Source: Ceratodon purpureus (taxonomy: Eukaryota; Streptophyta; Bryopsida; Pseudoditrichales; Ditrichaceae). Taken from it: a stretch of DNA of 64,000 nt. Positions within the stretch are counted from its first letter, which is position 1; the number at the start of each line of letters is the position of its first letter. Below the pieces are notes generated by a model. The model did not search any database, was not told the DNA's origin, and worked only from the letters and a program-made list of their open reading frames with translations. Location: positions 5,517,892 to 5,581,891 of the forward strand of contig CM026429.1 of assembly GCA_014871385.1 (NCBI GenBank). Direction: 5' to 3'. Shown here one piece after another: positions 56,101 through 64,000 of this stretch. The position numbers and the translations under genes were made by a program.

Positions 56101-57630
56101 AATAGTACTGCCTATATGATTTCATTTACACAGTATTGTTTACATGGTTTTGACAAGATGGTTTTGTTTGAATGATTTTACCTCAATGGTTTTGTTTTCG
56201 TCTTAATCGAAAGTTGATCAAGATTCTATTGAAGATTATCAAACCAAATGTGTTTGTGTTAAACAAATGTAGTTTTGTTTTATGGAAATTATGAAGAAAA
56301 AATATCTAATTTTGTTATCTAATTCTTATTGATTTAATTTAGAATAGAAATACACTATACTATTTTCAAGGATCATTACATTTATTAGTTTTAAAATGCA
56401 TTCTATGTGTTTCAAAATAAATTCAAAAAAATAGTAATCCAAGGCAGTTAGATGGTAAATCATTTGATTAGGAAAGACAACTTTTTATGTATAACCAATA
56501 ATTTTATCATTCTATATGAGATTATATAATAAATTTGACATCAAACAATTATTTTACAATGATACATTGAAACTAAAGTATTCCAAAGATTAAACTTTAG
56601 CTCAAAAGTTTATAGTAATTTTATGGCAACATTGACCTTGGGAAAGATAAACTTTCAATATTGAAGTGTAATTTTTTTTTTTATTGCTTGACATCTCTAC
56701 AAAATCTGGCGTTTTTTTTTTTTTAATTGTAAGTAAACAATGAATATATTATAATGTAAGACATTAGGAATATCCAAAACAATTAGGAAGTAAAATTTTA
56801 CAAGATTTTATATAAAGAAATGCAATACATTTTCAACAAAAAATAGAAATTATTTTTATTTTTTATTAGTCAAATCATTGTTTAAAACATTTAGTAGAGG
56901 TGGAGTTGATTACATTTCATTTAAAAGAAAAATATCTGAATGTTTATTGTAATGTTATTTCCAACAAAGCTAGACTGTAGTCTTGGTTGAAAAATCTTGT
57001 AATATCAAAGGTCCAATAAAACATGCTCTTTTCATATCATTTGAATTCTATATATTACATTTTTCTAGAAAAAATTAGACCTCTTTTATAAACATATTTT
57101 AGCCATCAATTTAAGCAAGTTGATTACCATTTTTTACAACTAATCTTTATCAAAATTAATAATAATTTTATAGCAATATTTTAACAAAATGTTATTATCA
57201 CCTAAAGGACCAAGTGTTTGTTGTACAAACAATTGAGATTCTACACAAGTTCCTACAATGTCAATCTTCAATGTGATTTTTTGAAAACATTTGTGGAAAT
57301 AAGAAATTAGAAGAGCTTTTAGTGCATATAATTTGTAGTTCTACTATAACTCCAAAAAAAAAAGAAGTTGTGCTCCTTTAAGTCATGAACTCCAATTTTT
57401 TTGCCACAGTCCTATTGTACCTTTGATTTTTATACAAGTCACAATATGATTTATTTTAGACTTCCAAAAAAAAATTATTTCAATTATGAAAATATCTCCC
57501 TTTATCATTTTTCAAAAGTTTGCTACATTATTTTATTTTATTTTAAAATATATATTTTTGTAAATTAACATCGTACGAACTTGCCCAAAATTTCAATTGT
57601 TTGTGGAATGGACACTTGGCCCTTTGTGGG
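56101..57630. other. AT-rich DNA, possible non-autonomous Helentron remnant
   Basis: No ORF or gene. Extreme AT content resembles the spacers of the Helentron at 20.5-31.3 kb, and the minisatellite at its left edge is shared with it, but I found no Rep, helicase or defined termini. Confidence 0.35.
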
Positions 57631-60449
57631 TTATTGAGGACAGAGCATCACGGTTCCACCGTTCTTGTTAATGACATCTTTGGAATAAAGGGTCATTATG
57701 TTCGGGTCTCTTGGCTGCAACGGCTTCAAGGCTGATCGCTTCGTCAAAATGTGTTCCACTCTTGGAGCATCCATACCTGCTCGTTTAAGACCTCTTTTAG
57801 TTCTTTCGACTGGAAGAGAGTTGCAAGCAGGACCACTGCTCACATTTTCGTTCTGAATGTGGGTTCCTGATATCCTCATGCGAGTAGCTTCACCAACAAG
57901 GTCATCCTTGGTGCCGAGCCATCTGAATGCAGGTTTGCGATTCTCCGCAATGTGAGTCTGCACAATTTCAGCTGAACCGTTCAGTTCTACGATCTGTAAC
58001 GTGTTCGAGAAACAGCCAGGTGTACATAACAAAGCATATAATTGGTTATTAAGACGTACTCTGAAGGTAAGTACATCTTTTTCAACCTCAGGTGAGTCTA
58101 TATTTCACAATGACAGAATAGAGAATGCTTAAATCATTGGGCAATTGTTAACAGCAGTATATGGACACGATAACATGTAACTCGTCAAAGTTGAGAACCT
58201 ACCTTCTCAATGAGTTGTAACGACGAAAGGATGTTCGCAATATCGTACAATCGCCTCACTTTAGCTGCCATTGAAAGACTTCAATGTTACTACAAGGATA
58301 CCCGCGAGTGTAGATCAGCGACGACTCGTTACTAATGCACTGACACCACAATGAAAGCTTTATGTACTTACTCTTTAGTTTGGAGGCATCTTTACAATCA
58401 CCAAGCAGAAGCCGAGCTGCATCTTCAAGAGACACAACTTGCGACTGGGAGACAAGGAAAAGCTGAACAAACTTCTGGCTCAGGAGCCCCAGTGACTTCT
58501 CACGCCGGCAGTCTGAAAGGACACAATCATGTCAATATAACCGACTCAGACCTGGCACCAAAAACTGTGATTTCTTCAGAATCGCTCAACTTCTGCTTGA
58601 GGCAGCTATATGTCATTCGCTATGGAAACAAACTATTACCAAGAAAGGGAGGACGATGTTACCTGCTTCAACTTTGGAGGCGGCACTTTACTTTGCTGAG
58701 ACTGGACTGAGGTACATCCCTCCGATTCTTGTGAAGCAAATGTTTTCCTCTCTTCATCCTCATCATCGGAAAATTCACAATTCTGCAGAGCAGTGGTTCT
58801 AATCAGAAGAAGTAAAACCCAATCCATGGACGTGAAAACGAATCAAAGCTGTCAAGGTAGACATGAGCAATACTCAGTCAGGAGTAGCTATTATCAGCTA
58901 AAACCTGGAGTACTAACATCACATCAGGGAACGCACTTCTGTGCACAAAAATACTAGACCATGTACCACAAACGTACTACTCTGCCGACTAGGAAGACAC
59001 CTGTTAGCAAACTACTAGAAGAAGAAACAGCAATCGGTCCATCTCCAATTCCAAACTCACTTCATGCTGGAAGGATGGAATGTACACGACTCACATTTGT
59101 TGGCCTGCTTTCCTCACTAGTGGTATTGGCGTACTCTCCTAATCCATAATCTCGTAAAGCCGCTTCCTGCGCAAATCAGAGGAGAGGGAAGTATTAATGC
59201 AGGCTCGAGTTGCTAAGTAAAACTAACATGTTTAGCATATCTCCAAAGTAAGAGCAAGCTGTCCTTTCATATGATAGCATGCATCAAAACAAACAGCTCA
59301 GATCTAAGTTAAAGGCGTTCAGCACCGGACCTCTATGAAAATATCATACCTTCATTGTTTCAAGGGCTTGAGACAACCTTGAGGATCCATGCCATGATGT
59401 ATATCGGTTTTTAGCTTTTCGAACGAGAATCTGCGCAATAAAAAAATGCACTGATTTGAGATTCCCTAAGGAAATACTTTCAGACTCTCAGATATTAACG
59501 ATACACCATTTAATAACCTCTAGCTGTAACCACCAGACTGGAGGGAATAAGAGGTTCAACTAAACAAATCGTCATGTTTAAATTCTTTCATCGCTTACAG
59601 GATAGTCCAGTCCTTGTCTGAACGATATGCACACAGAGAATAAGAGCACCCACCTCTATACTTTCGAGAACATTCACAATGTCATAAATACGCCTCCTTT
59701 CAACACCTAAACTACTCGCAGCTTCGTCAAGACTAATGCATTCTCCTTCCTCTGCCCCATACAGGTTCAAGAAGCTGCAACACAACATGGCCATTATTAG
59801 CAACACGTATGCGCAACACGTATGCGCAAAACTAGCAATCGGAACCCTTTTCGGAGTTTTGCCGCGGGAAGCAACCCCACCACAAAACAAGCGCATTCCG
59901 TGTTAAAGAAAAAGCAAAAGAGGACGAATGCTACTGTTTCAATCTGTGCTACAGACACTAAAGAGCAAGGCAAGGCATTCTCGCGTCAATGATGTAAAAG
60001 TTTGATTCAAATGTTAGATAGATCGAATCACTAGATTCCAGGCTTGACAGGTTGCCTACGACGTTCCGCATTGAGAAACACCCATCTTCATTTGCCAACA
60101 AACGCTCTGAAAGCCCTCAGAGCTGAATAAACTCGACTTCCATGCGCATACTCTCGCGAACTAACCCGGGATTAAAAAATGGCTCACGCTTTAAGAGATC
60201 CTGTAACGTAACGCATGTGTATTCGCTCAAATGGAAAACTCACTTTTCGCATAGAAGGCCCAAAGATTTATCCTTGCGATTGTAAGAATGAGCTCGAGTG
60301 TCGGCGTCCGATTGCAGATGGTTCTCCGCGTCGACAGACGGCGACATGCTCTGCGCGGACTCATCCAACAGTTCATATTTCAATAGTAGTCGGCCTCTTG
60401 ATACTACCACCGCTTCTGGGCACCTGATTTTCCTTCCCACAGGCGACAT
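57631..60449 (-). CDS. DEL: atypical E2F (DEL/E2Fe/E2F7-8 type) transcription factor, eight exons
   Basis: Exons: 60449-60244, 59774-59654, 59430-59350, 59166-59095, 58782-58692, 58512-58372, 58264-58203, 57957-57631; joined 1101 bp, 366 aa. Two E2F DNA-binding domains: the first SLGLLCENFLNLYG, then [16 protein letters not shown] and [13 protein letters not shown]; the second [17 protein letters not shown], then [20 protein letters not shown] and [11 protein letters not shown]. Duplicated binding domains and no DP-dimerisation or Rb-binding region define atypical E2Fs, which bind DNA without DP and repress E2F targets, restraining endoreduplication. Length fits plant DELs (about 350-400 aa). 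Exon 5 must use the GTAAAG donor at 58691, not the stronger-looking one at 58662, to keep domain 2 in frame. An acidic SDDEDEE stretch links the domains. Confidence 0.88.
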
Positions 60450-60490
60450 TACCCTGTTCGAAATCCATGACCGAAACTCCCTACCTTACT
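60450..60490 (-). promoter_or_regulatory. truncated 5' end of the DEL gene with an out-of-frame ATG
   Basis: On the minus strand an ATG at 60468-60466 in good context (GGTCATGG) opens 31 codons ([20 protein letters not shown], then [10 protein letters not shown]) in a different frame from the DEL start at 60449. It is either an upstream ORF or the original N-terminus cut off by a one-base frameshift. Recognisable gene sequence ends near 60486, where the dispersed repeat begins. Confidence 0.5.
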
Positions 60491-60506
60491 CACTCACATA
60501 TTTTTT

Positions 60507-60784
60507 TTTTTTTTTTTTTTTTTTTTTATTTTTTTTTTGAGACAAATGGTGAAAGATCCATTGCAAAAGGAACGAAAATTACACCCTTGCGAACCAAGCC
60601 AGGCCAAAGCCTGGCTGGCGAGGATTATGTTTATGATTCTGCACTATCTAACAAGGAACAAAACGAAAGACGACTCGCTAGCTGGACCTGCGCGGGGATC
60701 GCCTGTGTCACGGTACATGAAAGCCGATGTAGACTGGTGGTCCTCCTGCAAGTCAGAAGCGCCTAGCGAAACCTGGCCCGAGGA
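60507..60784 (-). mobile_element. SINE-like retroposon (second member of the family)
   Basis: Minus-strand orientation, bounded by the 16-bp duplication CACTCACATATTTTTT (60491-60506 and 60785-60800). It starts near CTCGGGCCAGGTTTCG and ends with GTGTAATTTTCG, TTGCAATGGATCTTTCACCA and a poly(A) tail (the T-run at 60501-60538). The 3' 80 bp match the element at 37826-38104 while the 5' halves differ, suggesting subfamilies or a chimeric head. It inserted into the dispersed AT-rich repeat, close to the DEL start. Confidence 0.85.
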
Positions 60785-61853
60785 CACTCACATATTTTTT
60801 AATGAATGAAAGATAGAAAATGATATCGTTACAAACTGAAATGCAGTCCAAGTACTACTTTATATGGTAATTTAAGGTGAATATTGTAAACATCATTCAA
60901 TAATCTTATCCAACATGGTGTTTGCATAGTGCCATGTGGTGAATGGACTTGAAAATGAAAATGTGGTCAATATAGGAAATACAATAACATGTGTGAGAAG
61001 TCTTTAAGAATATATTGAATTTGAATCAAGTGACACTTTGTAAATGAGTTTGATATTCATTAAGAAATTTTGATTCAATTCATTTTCAATGGTTTATGAT
61101 CAAATACACTGATTATGTAACAAAAGAAAAGAATTTTAAGAGTAATATTCTTTTATATTACATAAAAAGGAAGCGTAATTTCATGAGTGACATAAACATA
61201 TGAAACGACATGCACACATGGACCAATGAAATTGATATATTTTATAGTCAAATAAAGGTCTTTAGTTTTTACTAAGATTCTATTTTAATTTTAAATAACA
61301 CTGAAACTTTTATCATAAAAAATGATTAAAATTGTAAATTTTTCATGAATGAATTAAACTTTTAATAATTTAGAAGGTTCCATTCAAAAAAAAAGCTTTA
61401 AAATTTGAACATATCCTTCAGAATCACCATACTAGTAGTTAAATTTTTCTTGGGTTTTGTTCATGTTACTTAGTTAAATCTAATATAAATTTATCAACAA
61501 ATTTTTTATGAATAAGAATTGAAGTCAAAGGCTTCTACTGAGAATTTTATAACTTACTTTTTTTATAATATTGAAATCATAAAATAACAAATAAGTTTCC
61601 AAAATTTGTCAATTCTAACAAGACTTTTCACAATACCTTACAGTAAATGCATTTAAATAAAAGCTTCAATGTCCACAAAAATAACTATAAAACTAAAAAT
61701 ACACACAAACTTGAACAATTGATTCAATCTTTTGAAATTAAAAAGTGCATTTTTATAAGAATAGAATATAGCAATTATACCAAATATCCATAAAATCTAT
61801 TGGAATATATTTTATCAAATTTGATTTTAAACTATTCAAAGTATCATATAAAA

Positions 61854-62107
61854 GCACCATATTTGTTAAATTGAGATTTTTTTAGAGTCTTAATTTAATG
61901 TTTGATTGTAGATTTTTCATTGATTTCTTGATTGATTCTAAATTTGTCAATTTTTTTTATTATATATGGGAAGATTATCCTTGAGTCGAGGATAATTTAT
62001 AATTAGAAAGTCAAAAAAAAGTTCAAATTGTCTCAAATAAATTGCTGAAATTGTAGGCAAAAAGTCTCAAAGTTCAAAAATTGTCTCAAAATAACTAATA
62101 TGGTCAT
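61854..62107. mobile_element. 254-bp MITE-like insertion in the dispersed repeat
   Basis: Absent from the collinear positions in copies A and B. The ends are imperfect inverted repeats (left GCACCATATTTGTTA; right end inverted ATGACCATATTAGTTA), and TAAAA flanks both sides (61849-61853 and 62108-62112). Non-coding. Confidence 0.6.
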
Positions 62108-62340
62108 TAAAATAAATCATTTATACTTCTCTTCATGAATTAAATACTTCCTCACAAACTCACAACATTTATTTAAAAGTACAATGAAGAGAAAATAGAA
62201 GTACAAGTTGTAATTTCATTATAGCTAAGCACTTATACGTTTAAAATTATTTTTGATAGATATATTAGGACTTTTGTAGAGATAAAATTTTGTTGAAGTT
62301 TAAATAGTTGGTTATAAAAAATAACTAGTCATTGTATATA

Positions 62341-63263
62341 CAATACCCACCAACAAGTTTAGGTTCATAGTAGGAAGAGCTAGTATACTTCTTATTTTCA
62401 ATTGGGCACCATGCCCTCAAAACTAATCTAAATTGCAAAGTACAGATTACATAAGGAAGATAGTAGAATCTTTTGTACCAATATAGGAAAAAATCCAAGA
62501 AGAGTGGAAAATTATCTAATAACTTTAGCATATTTTAACATACTTTTTAGTATCTACCTTTGGTTGTTATGAAGGCCTTCATAAAGTGAGATATGTTGAG
62601 AAATAGAATCTTATTATCTCTTGAGAAATCTCTTTTGATGCCTTTTGTATAGATGTGAATCACACTGACAAATATTGAATGGAGTTGGCGTGATAAGCGT
62701 TGACGTGGTTCGTTGTGAAAAAGTAACATACACATGGGGCTTGGATTAGCACATATGAGATGGTTTTGATGAAATTTACTACATTTTAGACAATTTGGTG
62801 TTTGTTTCATGAAATTTGGTCATTTGAGGTCAGAGATATGATCATTTGAAGTTACACTTCTTTATGGTGACACTTCAGTTTGAGTATGAAAGTCTAAAAT
62901 TAAGCTGCTTAGTAAGTATAATTCATATTTTTTCTAAAATGAAGTTGCATTTATACAAAAAGAATTGGAAGAGCTTTCTATCAAGATGGTTAAAGTTATT
63001 CTTTATGGCATACCTCAACGTAGAAAGCCCCTTATAAGAACTAAGGGTGAATAGTAGATACTGCGTAAGGAAAATGGTACAATATCACATATTTTTCATT
63101 TTTTTGGGAAATCTTTCACATAATGGTATAAAGGACTCCATTATCTTTCCAATACACTTTGCAATTGGCAATTTGGATCTTTTTTGAGAACATGGTGATT
63201 GTTTGAAAATTGAGAGATGTTCTCCTATTTGTGTTGTGAACGCAAACTTATTGGTGGGTACTG
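62341..63263. mobile_element. 923-bp TIR transposon with TA target duplication (Tc1/mariner/pogo-like ends)
   Basis: Left end CAATACCCACCAACAAGTTT (62341-62360) matches the inverted right end CAGTACCCACCAATAAGTTT (63263-63244) at 18 of 20 positions. Both flanks are TA and the insertion is absent from the two other copies of the repeat. Ends beginning CAGT and TA duplications are typical of Tc1/mariner/pogo elements. Short ORFs inside have no recognisable transposase motif, so it is a deletion derivative or decayed copy. Confidence 0.75.
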
Positions 63264-63765
63264 TACAATAGATCTTTGATTTTAAAGTACCAATGGACAA
63301 TGCTATAGGTATAATAGTATAAAAAGGCACTTATTTGATCATGTTATGTTTGCAATTTATTGGTGGTTACACTTATAAGTATTCATTTCATGTTTATCTA
63401 CTATAAATTCTATTAAATATCCACAAATATAGTACATAAATACTCAATAGATAAATCAAAGGTGAAAATGAAAAATGATAATATTAACGCTTTAATTCAA
63501 ATTTTAAAAACATTTATGTGAATCAAATGTATTTACTTTTTCATTAATTTTTCAACTACATAATTTAAATTCTATAAATCTTAGAAAGTATCCTCTTAAA
63601 ACAAACATAATATGGTCTGTGTAGTATCTCTTTAAAACTTCTAATACACAACCGTTTGAAACATATTTAATGAAAACATATATACTTTATAACATTTATT
63701 GAAAATTGAATGGCAATATATATGCAAAAAAATACCTCTTTCATATTTAATTTTTCTCTTGAGTA

Positions 63766-64000
63766 TGATATCAACTATAATTTATAATTTTATTTTATTT
63801 GAAATCCTAGTTTATGTATAATACAATTTTTTTACCTTATACCAATGAGTTCATTGAAGAACAGCCATCTTCTAAATGCAACATAATTGTCTCTTTTTTG
63901 CAATATTTGTATTAGAAGCCTTTTACAATATCCTTTTCAAAGCTACCAACAAATGATCAATAAGATTACTGTAATAAGGTAACTTTAATAAGGTTCACCT
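63766..64000. other. AT-rich intergenic DNA at the window edge
   Basis: No gene recognised. Similarity to the dispersed repeat stops near 63765. Confidence 0.4.

Larger units (their letters stand above)
60801..63765. repeat. AT-rich dispersed repeat, copy C (older, with nested insertions)
   Basis: Collinear with 16076-17865 and 39239-41030 but with many substitutions (for example TATCCAACATGGTGTTTGCA shared near 60906, AAAGCTTCAATG near 61660, GCAATATATATGCAAAAAAA near 63713). It is longer than the other copies because of two insertions, 61854-62107 and 62341-63263. No genes. Confidence 0.85.

Noticed and set aside
56101-57630. LTR retrotransposon
   Set aside because: No paired long terminal repeats, primer-binding site or polyprotein motifs were found here or elsewhere in the window.
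62547-62810. Transposase in the TA-flanked element
   Set aside because: The 87-codon minus ORF (and 63085-63330) shows no DDE/DDD or helix-turn-helix motif that I can recognise.

Overview
The window looks like nuclear DNA of a land plant, most likely a bryophyte (moss-like). This rests on nuclear chloroplast EF-Tu with a transit-peptide-like N-terminus, plant-type spliceosomal introns, a TIR-NBS-LRR immune receptor, an atypical E2F (DEL type), plant VPS11 and DUF502/COV-like gene pieces, and very AT-rich intergenic DNA. The phylum is my inference and is not proven by any single sequence. All family names come from motif recognition by eye; no database was searched.

Layout. 0-6.3 kb is gene-poor DNA with small repeats: 33-bp and 57-bp tandem repeats, a tRNA-derived SINE-like head, a 177-bp MITE-like element and a 160-bp CACTA-type MITE. 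6.3-7.7 kb holds a truncated VPS11 pseudogene that has lost its start codon, followed by an LRR gene fragment (8.2-9.1 kb). 10.53-19.04 kb is copy 1 of an 8.5-kb segmental duplication carrying an intact two-exon chloroplast EF-Tu gene (minus strand). 19.04-20.04 kb is a chimera of a piece related to the 5' region of the HDAC gene and a putative first exon of SCC4/MAU2. About 20.5-31.3 kb is a large Helentron-like rolling-circle transposon: a two-exon RPA-like gene, a shared minisatellite, an OTU protease, a HUH Rep, a PIF1-like helicase fused to an AP endonuclease, and an unrecognised downstream ORF. Its main reading frame is broken by frameshifts and two stop codons. 31.3-33.24 kb is a decayed fragment of a GH10 xylanase gene containing only its carbohydrate-binding modules. 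33.40-42.02 kb is copy 2 of the duplication, with a second intact EF-Tu gene and a private SINE insertion.

43.2-43.7 kb is a DUF502/COV-like pseudogene. 44.47-48.71 kb is a four-exon TNL immune receptor that reads through to 1034 aa. It is followed by about 2.5 kb of nested tandem repeats (48.9-51.4 kb). 51.7-52.4 kb (minus) is a small two-exon proline-rich gene I do not recognise. 54.0-55.3 kb is a 5' fragment of a class IV histone deacetylase (HDA2/HDAC11-like) with an in-frame stop, truncated next to AT-rich DNA that carries the same minisatellite as the Helentron. 57.6-60.45 kb (minus) is an apparently complete eight-exon DEL/E2Fe-type gene whose upstream region is replaced by a SINE and a third, older copy of the AT-rich repeat also found at the right ends of both EF-Tu segments. 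That third copy carries its own nested DNA transposons.

The complete protein-coding genes are two EF-Tu paralogues (plastid translation), the TNL (immunity), the DEL factor (cell cycle/endoreduplication) and the small proline-rich gene. Everything else that resembles a gene is transposon or a 5'/internal fragment of a host gene. The window is therefore best read as a repeat-driven rearrangement hotspot.
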